From Antedon mediterranea (lineage: Eukaryota > Echinodermata > Crinoidea > Comatulida > Antedonidae), in the NCBI RefSeq assembly GCF_964355755.1, contig NC_092675.1:1309001-1369000 (forward strand): 60,000 nucleotides of DNA, read 5' to 3'. Under the pieces are notes generated by a model that saw only the letters and a list, made by a program, of their open reading frames with translations, searched no databases and had not been told where the DNA came from. How positions within the stretch are numbered: the first letter of the stretch is position 1; every line of letters begins with the position of its first letter. Positions 46,826 to 57,397 of this stretch are shown in pieces. Made by a program: the position numbers and the translations under genes.

Positions 46826-49442
46826 GAGCTTTTAAACAAAGCGTACTACGTGGTTTGCACAACATTGGACCGTTCGAGCTTCGCAAAGGACGTGTTTATG
46901 TTACACCTTTATCCTTGTTTATCACATCGGATTAATGCGTCATGTAGGCCTACCAAGACCTTGATTTGTTGGGGTTTTTTGGGGGATATTCATAGTACCC
47001 TGGTTAGCCTTTCATTGACGTCAAACAATGCCACAGAACCACAAAGGATAACATTTGGTATACCACAGAACGGTGTCCAATTTCTGTAGGCCTAAAAACA
47101 ACATTCATAACAACACCTCCTACACATAACATTGTTATAATCTACAATCATTTTTATTGTTAAAGTGTTTTTTTAATAATATCACATATAATATTTATTC
47201 TATTTTATTCAGTTCACAACCAACATCGAAAAAACCGACACTAACAGATTGAATCTATCATGAAGCATTGTTAGTATTTTTTCAACGAAATTTAATATTA
47301 TATTTTATTCATTGGCTGTCCAACTAAAACTGTACCGTCTGTAGACAAATAAATGTAGATATGAGTTTAACCATGGAAAAACATTTTCAGAGGGAAAATG
47401 GCAAAGGGATTCATAGGAGCTATCAGACTCTTAACTCACTAAAAACATGACCACAGCCACATTAGAAATCCAAAATTATATTTGTATTTTAATACAAACA
47501 TCCAGCAACATTTTACATTCCTTCAAAAGATTAAATGTGATCTTTGCTATCTAATTTGTTACTAATAACTTAACCAAGTTACAAAACTGGTGACGTAGCA
47601 AAGTATCGCTGTTATTGCTGCACACAAGCAGACATCAGTGTTGTTAAGATCACATCCGATGACTTCACACTTTATAGCATGCACACCACAGGGCCCCTTA
47701 AAAGTACATATTAAATTCCAAGAACTAGCACAATTGTGAGGGGGAGTAGGGCCATCGTCCGATACTAGAGGGAACTGAACTATTCATCGGAACCGCGACA
47801 AAACAAGGTATAATTAGTTGATTATTCTTCACTTGAATTATGTACAGTTTTTAAAGGTGGGCTGCGCGGTACGAATAAAGTACAAAGAGAACGGAAGACC
47901 CTGACAGGTACTTAAGTATGAGAACGCCTGTGTCGTCCCCGGTGAGACCCGGGTCAGATTCCCGTTTTGTAATCTGGGGACGATGTTCCGGAAAAGCAGT
48001 TAATGTGAGTAATTGGTGGGTTAACTTAATCAACCTTAAAATCTTTAAATCTGTACAAAAGTTGAATTGCCACTAATCTTTGCGTAATATAATAAAAATG
48101 TCGCTGACCCCGAGGCTTGTTACGTAACTGTATTATCAACTATTCCTTTCTGAGTTTGTATATTTTAAATGGATTTGGAAATACAGTGAAATGTAGTTTA
48201 CCAGATTTAATGGAATACAAAATAAAACCATTATATTACCAAATAAATGTATTCTTCCGACTTTCTCGTCAATGTACACTCCTCTATAGGAATTTTCAAT
48301 TGGCTTTAATTCCCGTGCATATGGGCCTACATAAACAAGATTTGTTTTCTCTTTCGTGATACATAAAACAAGATGATGCAAAGTTTAAGATCTGTGCTAC
48401 GCAGAGCAGAGATCTTTAAGCTTATGAGCACCCTTAAAACAAATGTTGATAATAAAAAAGCAAATTAGATAACATATATAATCAAGTATATAAAATGAAT
48501 AAAAAGATTAATAAATCTACAGCTCACTATGATTTGAATTTGAGCACGTGACTGCAGTCATTGTATATGGCCTTGTTCTAAAGTGTAGCAGCAACAATAA
48601 TATCACAACCAATACATCGTGGATGAAATGTAGAAATGAAAAATAGTAAACAAAATTGTTTTCTACAAAGACCTATATAATATTAATAAATGTCTGCACA
48701 TCTAATTAAATCCAGTCTCATACTATAAATAGTCAAAGTATTTAATTTAAGTTTACGTCTACAAAAATCTATTCTGAATTTTTATTTGCTTATACGTGTA
48801 AATAATGATGTGAAGCGTATTTTGCAAACAAGGCATGAGCAACCGACAAAGGTGCGAGTACTTTCGTGTCCCTATTCTATTATTGTTGTTTATTATAAAC
48901 ACTATTTAATACCATTACAGTATCATAAATATACCGTTGTCAAGAGAAACTGAAATAGACCTAAATTATTTATTTGGGGGATTTTCCTAAAATGGCCAAT
49001 AAAGTCTCTTTATTGTAATCATAACGTGTAAACAGAATGTAGTTTCTTTTTGTATTAATAAGACCAGACATATTAATTTTTCCTATGCGTACTATGCATT
49101 TCCCCATGTATTGAGATATACACAAGACATGTCCAACAACTATTACATCATCATTTCGTATCACACATACTCGATACTCCAGGGAAATGGTTGCGTGAGA
49201 GATATGTCGTTCAATCATTGCATGTAGTTAACCCATTATAAATCTTATGTATGTTTTTTTTATTCATTCAAAGAGTTTGGTTTACTTACACGTTATTGTG
49301 GGTTATTTCCATAATGATATTCAAATGGGGGATTCTTGATAAATGAAATAAAAATATAAATAAATAAATAAATTCAATGCTTAATAAAAAAAAGAAACAA
49401 TAACTGTATGCCAAACATTACGCAGCAAAATATATGTAGCCT
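46826..49442. other. No gene seen
   Basis: Mostly AT-rich. Around 47860-48020 the base composition rises and GGTGAGACCCGGGTCAGATT resembles a decayed B-box region, perhaps another SINE, but no A box is found. (AAAT)n lies at about 49350-49372. Confidence 0.4.
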
Positions 49443-49593
49443 AAAACTTGGTTCCCACTAGGACGTAACGCAAGCAAGTTGACCAATGACAACCGACAGT
49501 TTGAATAATCCATCGCTTGTGATTGGTCAAATCAGGGAGAAATCACTTACGTTGCGTTACGTCCTTGCGTTACGTCTCTAGTGGGAACCAAGC
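49443..49593. mobile_element. MITE-C pair 3, left member
   Basis: The ends CTTGGTTCCCACTAGGACGT and CTCTAGTGGGAACCAAGC pair; the inner arms TTGACCAATGACAACCGACA and CGCTTGTGATTGGTCAAATC pair partly. Confidence 0.8.
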
Positions 49594-49596
49594 ATT

Positions 49597-49735
49597 AAGC
49601 TCATTGGTTTCCACTAGACGCAACGCAATGACGTAAGACGCAACGCAATCGAATTGACAAATCACGACGCAACAGTTTGACTAAACCATCGCTTGTGATT
49701 GGCCAGTCACTTGTGTTGCGTCTAGTGGTAACTTT
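49597..49735. mobile_element. MITE-C pair 3, right member
   Basis: The ends TTGGTTTCCACTAGACGCAA and TTGCGTCTAGTGGTAAC pair. It is shorter and more diverged than the others (ACAAATCACGACGCAACAG). Confidence 0.75.
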
Positions 49736-50654
49736 ATTCAATCATTTTGGTCGAAAACAATTACAATAACACTATACAAGAAAAATGTATGTGAACAAGA
49801 TTACAAGAATATACTAGAAATGAAAGTTAAAACCTTCTATTTAAAGCAGAAAACATGATATCAAAGATTAACAATTCAAATAAAAGTTTTGAAAAGAACT
49901 GTTATTATATGACAATAAACGTAAAGATTTTGACCAGGATAACCCAAACACCAATTACACATGTTTAGGCCTTATACAATTCCGCTGGGGTCCAAACCGG
50001 TTAGAATATAAAGAAGGCAAATGACGTAATTTGCAAAAATACTTTATGGATAATTCCGGATTGGATATGCGTTTAACCTCACGGATGAATGAGCCGCACA
50101 TTCAGTTTACGTGCGTGATAACACTTTTCCTTTGACGCCAGATTTTCGAAATGAGTCGGTCGTCCGCTTCCGACATTCTCTACAGTTCCTGTCACTTTAT
50201 AAATAGTACGAATATATTTTTTTATGCGGATGACAACATAAATCAAATTAGAAATTTCAGATAGATACCGCACCATCAAACCCTTCACACAATGTATCGA
50301 TGTATTGATTAAACGCGCAGATAATCAAATCACGCTGATCAAGAAAACCGCCACAAACGAATCACTGTCTTCCCTTTGATAAATAACTGGTGACACGTTA
50401 AAACGAGTTGAAACGGTTTTAAAAATCTCAAATAAATTGAATAGGCCTATATGAGTCATTGGTTAAGGGTTCTAATTGTAGGCCTAACTATTTTAAACAT
50501 TACATTTTTAATTTAATTTATCTATTTGCCTGATTTAGTATACTTGCTTAGAAAAATAAATATTTCGTCAACTCAGGAAAGAGTGAAGTAAGTATTTTAC
50601 TCTTCCCTGGTCAAAAAACCTACAATCAAATATTTTTACGGTATTTCCTTAAAT
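49736..50654. other. No gene seen
   Basis: Non-coding. The right flank of the MITE-C pair runs into an A-rich block (ACAATTACAATAACAC) resembling a retroelement tail. Nothing coding was recognised. Confidence 0.4.
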
Positions 50655-50844
50655 ATTGATGCTTAAGTCCGTTCTATATAAACTGGTTTGATATTGATGC
50701 TTAAGTCCGTTCTATATAAACTGGTTTGATATTGATGCTTAAGTCCGTTCTATATAAACTGGTTTGATATTGATGCTTAAGTCCGTTCTATATAAACTGG
50801 TTTGATATTGATGCTTAAGTCCGTTCTATATAAACTAGTTTGAT
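50655..50844. repeat. 38-bp minisatellite, 5 copies
   Basis: Five copies of ATATTGATGCTTAAGTCCGT plus TCTATATAAACTGGTTTG. Copies 1-4 look identical and the last changes CTGG to CTAG. Each unit contains TATATAA. Confidence 0.94.
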
Positions 50845-51153
50845 AAAAAAAAAGCCTAATTTGGGTGTCTAGAAAACTTAATCTATAAACTCAGATCTCA
50901 GATATCTTAGTTTTCAAGATCTAGGAATAGAGAGTGTCCCTAAATAAAGGGTTAACTACAGTGTTAAAACATTGCAACCATGTTCGTTTCACAGGAAAGT
51001 GTCATCTTAATTGGGATAAGGGTGTCCCAACGGAGAGATTCTGTATCTTGAGTAAAAAGATTGATAAATGCATGAACAAACACACCATCCAAAATAGCCT
51101 ATAATCGGCGCAACCAACTGATTACCTTAAAATGAGTACAATTGTTGAAAGTC

Positions 51154-51303
51154 TAAAGCGCTGTCTACACTATCAAACTAGTTTGACAAAAAAAGTGTCA
51201 TGTGCCCAAATATGGTAGTGATATTACTAAATATGGTAGTGATATGACATCATCATGTCCATTATGAGCACATCACATTGTTTTGTCACATAAAGTTTGA
51301 TAA
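51154..51303. mobile_element. MITE-A
   Basis: Left end AAAGCGCTGTCTACACTATC; inner AAATATGGTAGTGATAT duplicated as in the 57232 and 35543 copies. The right end stops at AAAGTTTGATAAGCG, so its terminal bases are altered. Confidence 0.83.
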
Positions 51304-54300
51304 GCGTACATTCAGCAGCCTCTGGACCAGTGATCATTATCATAAAACTGAACCTGAACCTATTGTTAACACAAACTGTAACCCTTCACAATGGTCCACT
51401 GTCTACTTTCGGATTTTCGATTCGTGGTCTTTTGAAAAGACATACTGTACTTTGATTTTTGTCGGGCAATTACAGTAATTATGATGGATTTAAAAACCTG
51501 TTGATTCGGCATGGTTAACAACAGCTTAAGGCAACATCGCAGTTTTGAATAAGAACAATAAACGCAACCGGAAACGTCGTTACTGCCGTAGAAATATATT
51601 TTAACGAATGAAATCACAACAATAATCGCAATGTCTAGTTTATTAAGCGTCGGTACTGGTCTTCCTAAGCTAATTATAAACACTGTTTAGTAGAAGGAGG
51701 GTTGATATACTGTAGCTAATGTATGGAGATGGTGAGATTATTATTGAAGGTTCTACATGATTAAGTGAGTTATTAAATTACAATAATAATTTGTACTAAT
51801 TTTACAATAATAGAAATAATATTATTATTATGTATAGGCATATATCTGGTATACCGTAAATGCAATAACTGATGATAGTTATCTTTTAAGGTCTTGACAA
51901 TATAACAGAGGGGCGGTAGAATTTTAATAATTGACATTTCCAGAATTGTATGTTTTATGATAAACACTGTTAAAAAGCTTTTTTTTTTTAAACAAAACGA
52001 AATCTTAGAGAGTCCCACCATATTTATGTGTATGATGATGATGTGGTTGATCTCCCGTGATTGTTTGAGATCTTTTAACCTTTTGAAACTAGTTAACTTA
52101 TGATAGATAGTACGTTAGCTATTTTCGAGGCATTCTTGATTGCAGATTTTTAGGTTTAGGTCCTAGATTTACCAAAATCAGATCAGACGAAACCGTAATC
52201 CTACATCATCAGACATCCTCTGTGATCATACGTATAGGCTGATCGAATTTGGAGAGTGTTTGGCGGTGTTACACATGGATTCACACGTTATTTCCAGCCA
52301 GTAATTAATAACTTGGCTCGACCAGACTGCAAGCAGTATTTTAGATCATTTATATGAGTAACCATTCTACATGAAATTAATCGGTTCCTCTTATTACCCA
52401 ACCAACTAAACATGTTTAATTATTACAAAGTGCCGCCGACACTTTTAGTCCTACGCGCTTATATTGCATACACACTATCATTTAGTCCTACGCGCTTATA
52501 TTGCATACACACTATCATTTATATTATACCAAAGAAACATTTCTTTAAATGTTCTTCTTTTTTCTTTCGGAAAAAGTGAATTTAAGTTAAAATAAGTTCA
52601 AGCCATAATTTGGTTATAGGCAAATTTTAGATGTAATGCCAAATGTTGTCGAAAATGATTACCAAGTTTAAAATAAATATACAAAACGGTTTCTTAATGT
52701 CTTCAATGTATAAACTTTGGTGAAAAGTGCAAATTCGCTGAACGCCTGGAAGTTTTATAAAAATTATAATCCATTTCAGCAATTATATAACGTCGGAAAA
52801 CCCTCTTCACGTTCTATAAACCAGAACTGGATTATAAATATTTATTCCAAACTTCAATCATGGAAGGCACGAGCCGGGTTCTCATCCCAACTCTCAACAA
52901 AAAGTTTGGGAAAGAGGCACCGTATATTACCATGTGCAAAACAGATATCCAGTCTTTTTACGCCTGTTAAATGTTCTTCTTTGAGCCGACTTAACGAAGC
53001 ATGACACACTCGCAAAGTGTGGTTGAGATACAAACAGCCGTTACAAATATTGCGTGTCATATCAATTGCTAGGCTTCAGGGTGTTTGAACGTACCCTAAA
53101 AGAGAGTGACAAACCGCGGAAAACTTGAATTACAGAAATTTCAAGCGTAAAGGATTGTGATAAAGGTAGGATATTGCTCATTGTCATCTTCTCGTGGTTT
53201 AACCCAACGAGGATTACCTTTAATTGCTTCCGTTAAATAATAACCAGATAATTAATGTAGTTTTATATTATACTTATTTGGCATTATTGATAAGATGTCT
53301 GAGTATTTTCGTTTGTCACTTGTCATGTTGTAGCTAATTTGTCTTAATGAATTTATCTTTTTACAAGTTTTCAGTTAAAGTTCAACATTGACATCAAAGT
53401 AATTCAAAACAAGAAAAAAAACTAAACGAAACTAAAAATCATTTTGACCTTTTTACGGTATGTTAATTTAAAAACATCAAACATTTATTTCATAAATTGC
53501 CATGTAATACAAAGCATAACATGAGGAATAGTCTAGAAGTAAACTTGCATCAATTGGCCCTTTGATATGATTACAAAAATAATAAGAACAAGTGAGAATA
53601 TGTATTTCTATATATAGAGGGTACCGTACCAAAATTATAAAATCGTTGTATAGTATACTTTGGAAAAACAAATAATAACAGCGATTTAATTAAAAAAACC
53701 TGAATCAATTAAGAAGTCATGATAAACAATTGTATTTAAATTTAAGTTATTGATTTAGGAGCTAAAAATATTCGATACTAAATATGAACCAGTGATTTGT
53801 CATAATGAGATTAGAATAGGGTGGGATATGACCGCATAATTTATTTCGAGAAAAAGATTTAGAGATAAGCAGAAATGTTCGAATGCTAAATCCTAGATGT
53901 ATGCTTTCAATTGATACTAGATTGTGAGAGTGTATTAATATGAAACAAACCATAATTAGACATAAAAAAGTTTTTTAAAAAAGTATCAAGGGCGCCTGTG
54001 TTCTTAATAATTATAGATGACATGCAAACTGAATGTAACAATGTTAAATAGCGTTTTCCTTGTCCAATCACACTCAGGGTGGTAACTTATCTGCTGATGA
54101 TTATTTCGCGAAGTCATTCTGTAGTAACTGGATTTGTGCCAGAGATTTAACACATCCATTTCTCCTCATTTTGACATTCTTTATTTCCGTCATGCTTTGT
54201 AAAAAAAGAAAGAGACTTCTTGAATAATAAACCGTAGTGTGTCATATTAATAGCCTAGTCATGTAAACGACGTCAATGTAAACGTTATGTAGGCCTATGC
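51304..54300. other. No gene seen; 37-bp tandem duplication
   Basis: Positions 52445-52518 hold two exact copies of a 37-bp unit (TTAGTCCTACGCGCTTATAT, then TGCATACACACTATCAT). The remaining sequence has no supported exon; a 95-codon open stretch at 52.7-53.0 kb lacks domain features. Confidence 0.5.
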
Positions 54301-54340
54301 TGAGTATAAGTGTGGCAATGTTCCTTCTCTTAGCAGTGTA

Positions 54341-54980
54341 TTTGATAGTGTTGTTGTTATTGTTGTTGCTGATGTTGCCTTTATTGTTGATGATGATGTT
54401 GCCTTTGTTGATGTTGACTTTGTTGTTGTTGTTGATGATGATGTTTCCTTTCTTGATGTTGACTTTGTTGTTGTTGATGATGATGTTGCCTTTGTTGATG
54501 TTGACTTTGTTGTTGTTGATGTTGACTTTGTTGTTGTTGTTGATGATGATGTTGCCTTTGTTGATGTTGCCTTTGTCATTGTTGCTGATGTTGCCTTTGT
54601 TGGCTTTGTTGTTGTTGATGATGATATTGCCTTTCTTGATGTTGACTTTGTTGTTGATGATGATGTTGCCTTTGTTGATGTTGACTTTGTTGTTGTTGAT
54701 GATGATGTTTCCTTTCTTGATGTTGACTTTGTTGTTGATGATGATGTTGCCTTTGTTGATGTTGACTTTGTTGTTGTTGATGTTGACTTTGTTGTTGTTG
54801 ATGATGATGTTGCCTTTGTTGATGTTGCCTTTGTCGTTGTTGCTGATGTTGACTTTGTTGCCTTTGTTGTTGTTGATGATGATGTTGCCTTTGTTGTTGT
54901 TGATGATGATGTTGCCTTTGTCGTTGTTGCCTTTGTTGATTTTGCCTTTGTTATTGTTGATGATGTTGCATTTGTTGTTG
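54341..54980. repeat. Trinucleotide-built minisatellite (TTG/ATG/CCT)
   Basis: About 640 bp made of GTTGTTGATGATGATGTTGC, CTTTGTTGATGTTGACTTTG and variants, with blocks of roughly 40-60 bp repeating in order. Built of triplets, so both strands keep long open frames: Leu/Met-rich on plus, Ser/Thr/Lys-rich on minus. No start context, splice structure or conserved domain supports a gene. Confidence 0.9.
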
Positions 54981-55649
54981 TTGTTTTGTTATGCGAACGC
55001 AGTCAAACTAGTCTGTATATATTATTAAAAAAATCGAAGTATGTTGGCAAAAAGGAGTAATATAAAAGATTTTAAGATAAGTGTCGGTCCATTTATATAA
55101 CAAAATACATTTTTGTTTTCTTCAGTTTTTTATACTGATGATAGCTGATAGCTTTTTTCTTTGACAATAACATTTTTAGTTTAAACAAGAAATGAACAGA
55201 TTTAATTTGCTATGTTAAATGTAAGAGTGTTTACTTCAGATTTACACTGGATGGTTGTTTACCCAACTACAAAAGACAGATTATCCTTTTAATTCAATAC
55301 TTTTAAGGCCACATGTATTGGAAAGGCTGAACACAATTTGCTTTTACCTGTGTTGAATCTAAGGCTGCTAATCATATAAATAGATAGGCATTGTTTGCGT
55401 TGGTGTTGAAAAGTTTCAATGACATAATATGTAACTTATTCTGTGTAAATTCATTATTATTTGTTTAAATTAAAAGTTCAGACAAGAATATGAGATAAAC
55501 AATTTTTGACTATGTGTTTTACGATGTGTAGGCCTACTTCTATTAATGTTTATGACGTTATTCAATGCATGTTCAATGTTTCTCTATATGTGTCAAAAGA
55601 CTAAAACGTGTCACGTGTTATAACTAGTATAGCTAACTAATTACTCTAC

Positions 55650-55706
55650 ATCTTGGCAAAGATTTTGTTCAATAAAGATTTCGTGTCGGCGGCTCTTTAG
55701 AAGATT
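55650..55706 (+). repeat. Conserved 57-bp block, copy 1
   Basis: ATCTTGGCAAAGATTTTGTT, then ATAAAGATTTCGTGTCGGCG and GCTCTTTAGAAGAT, closely matched at 59500-59554. One frame reads LAKILFNKDFVSAAL before a stop. Unknown family. Confidence 0.6.
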
Positions 55707-56611
55707 AACTTGGAAATTGAATTTTTAGAAAGTAGGTTTGCTAATACATTATCTTAACCAGACTTACTCTTTTTTTTTAAATAAAAAAGGGCATTATTGT
55801 TTTTTAATTTTATCATTTATACCGATGTTCAACTTCCTGTTCAAAACCAAGATTGGATGGGCGTCGTACCAATGTCTGTTTGTTGTTTTTTTTTTTGTTT
55901 TTTTTTCAAGATTTAATTGTTGAATTGTTGTAGAAACAACTAAAAGGTAGTATTTGCAGAGTGGCGATTGAGAGAGGGGTCTGTGTTTTTACAAAAATGA
56001 CAGATTTTATTTATTTGGTATATCTTGTTGAATTTGTGGGGGTGTATGTAATGTTACTTTTAATATTGTTTCCAACACATACAGTCAATCTAATTATAGT
56101 ACAAGATGCTTAGTATTAACTAATATTAATATACAGTATTCTTGAAAATGAAACCCAGTCTAAAGAAACAAATATAAATATTAATTGCTTTCTTTTACCA
56201 TAGTCTAGTGATTATATTATACTTAAACGAAAGCTTCAGATTAAGAACTATAATCCGACTGTCTGGAATAATCACGTCAATAGTTTATCCATCTATATAC
56301 AAATTTTATTACAGGAAATTGCCTTAACTCGCTCGCGGAAACTCTGGCAATGGAACGGAATTATCAATAATAATAATCGATATAGCAAATTAATTGCATT
56401 ATTCGATAAGAATACGTTAAAAGTATATAGGTAATATTAGGCACTTTCAATTGCACTTGTGAGGAATTACTGCGAAAAGAGCAGTTAAAGCTTCTGCGAA
56501 CGCTTGCGAACTAAATTTAAACTGCGTATTGATAATTGCCGCGCCGCCTACGCCAAATTAGGGTAGTCACGAAAGGTAATTTACTGCACTGATTGGTTTA
56601 TATGTTTCGTC

Positions 56612-56617
56612 ACATTG

Positions 56618-56648
<31 letters not shown>

Positions 56649-56779
56649 TCATTTTTTTTTATTCATTTCAAAAAATACAACCATAACACAAATCACTTAA
56701 CTATAAAGTAATAAATATCAAAAAGATATGAACGTTTAAATAAAGTAACTTACAGTGATCAAACAATACATTGGTTCTT
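56612..56779 (-). mobile_element. Retrotransposed 3' end with poly-A and 12-bp target-site duplication
   Basis: The direct repeat ACATTGGTTCTT at 56612-56623 and 56768-56779 flanks about 144 bp. On the minus strand the insert ends in AATGAATAAAAAAAAATG and a long A run, so it carries a poly(A) signal (AATAAA) just before the tail. This is the hallmark of LINE-machinery retroposition of an mRNA or LINE 3' end, 5'-truncated. The source gene is not recognised. Confidence 0.85.
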
Positions 56780-56797
56780 ACTTATTATTTAGTTGGA

Positions 56798-56822
56798 TTC
56801 AATTCAATTCAATTCAATTCAA
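56798..56822. repeat. (AATTC)n tail of a minus-strand retroelement
   Basis: Five AATTC units followed by AACGTAAACATTTATTTT. The reverse complement of that junction also occurs near 2060-2085 (AATAAATGTTTGTTGAATTG), so this is a dispersed element with a GAATT-repeat 3' tail. Confidence 0.6.
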
Positions 56823-57231
56823 CGTAAACATTTATTTTCTTTCTTTCAATCAATAATAAAACAAATGAATAAGGTATTAAAATTAAAAAGTAAGTACGAG
56901 TTTCAAATAATACTGTAAATTTCATGAATATAATATATAAACACGACAGGCAAAGAACATTAGTTCTAAACCACCCGGTGATTATATGTAGAAATACAAT
57001 CAATGTATAAGTCCCTAATTCCTAAACGAACCGGACATGTTTTGCTTTAAGAAAGTTCAATTTCTTTTTATTTCCACATCCACAATATAACAACATCAAT
57101 AAACATTAGGATAAAATGGTTAGTTAATAGATAAACTTGCATACAAATACAACAACAAAAAGTAGTTTAGTCATGAGATGTTTTTAAGTTTGACCCACCC
57201 CGAAACTTAGCAATAGTTGTTAGGCCTATAA

Positions 57232-57397
57232 AAGCCCTGTCTACACTATCAAACTACTTTGACAAAAAAAACGTGTGATGTGCCCAAATATGGTAGTGAT
57301 ATTCTCAAATATTGTAGTGATATGACATCATCATGTCCATATATGGGCACATCACATTTTTTGTCACATAAAGTTTGATAGTGTAGACAAGGCTTAT
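57232..57397. mobile_element. MITE-A, full length (reference copy)
   Basis: 165 bp. The ends AAGCCCTGTCTACACTATCA and TGATAGTGTAGACAAGGCTT pair for about 25 bp. Inner parts are TGATGTGCCCAAATATGG, TGATATGACATCATCATGTC and CATATATGGGCACATCACAT, which also pair across the centre. Flanked by TA on both sides, suggesting TA target duplication as in Tc1/mariner-type elements. No coding capacity. Confidence 0.9.

Larger units (their letters stand above)
54981..57231. other. No gene seen
   Basis: Apart from the block at 55650, the retroposed insert at 56612-56779 and the (AATTC)n element, the stretch is AT-rich and non-coding. Confidence 0.45.

Noticed and set aside
52717-53004. 95-codon open frame
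   Set aside because: No recognisable domain, an antisense frame of similar length overlaps it, and there is no splice or promoter context.
54297-55028. 243-codon Leu/Met-rich open frame with a hydrophobic start
   Set aside because: Pure triplet repeat; the opposite strand is equally open and composition is explained by the minisatellite.
55681-55706. Histone-type 3' stem-loop (GGCTCTTTAGAAG)
   Set aside because: The two arms do not form the required six-pair stem, and no histone gene is nearby.
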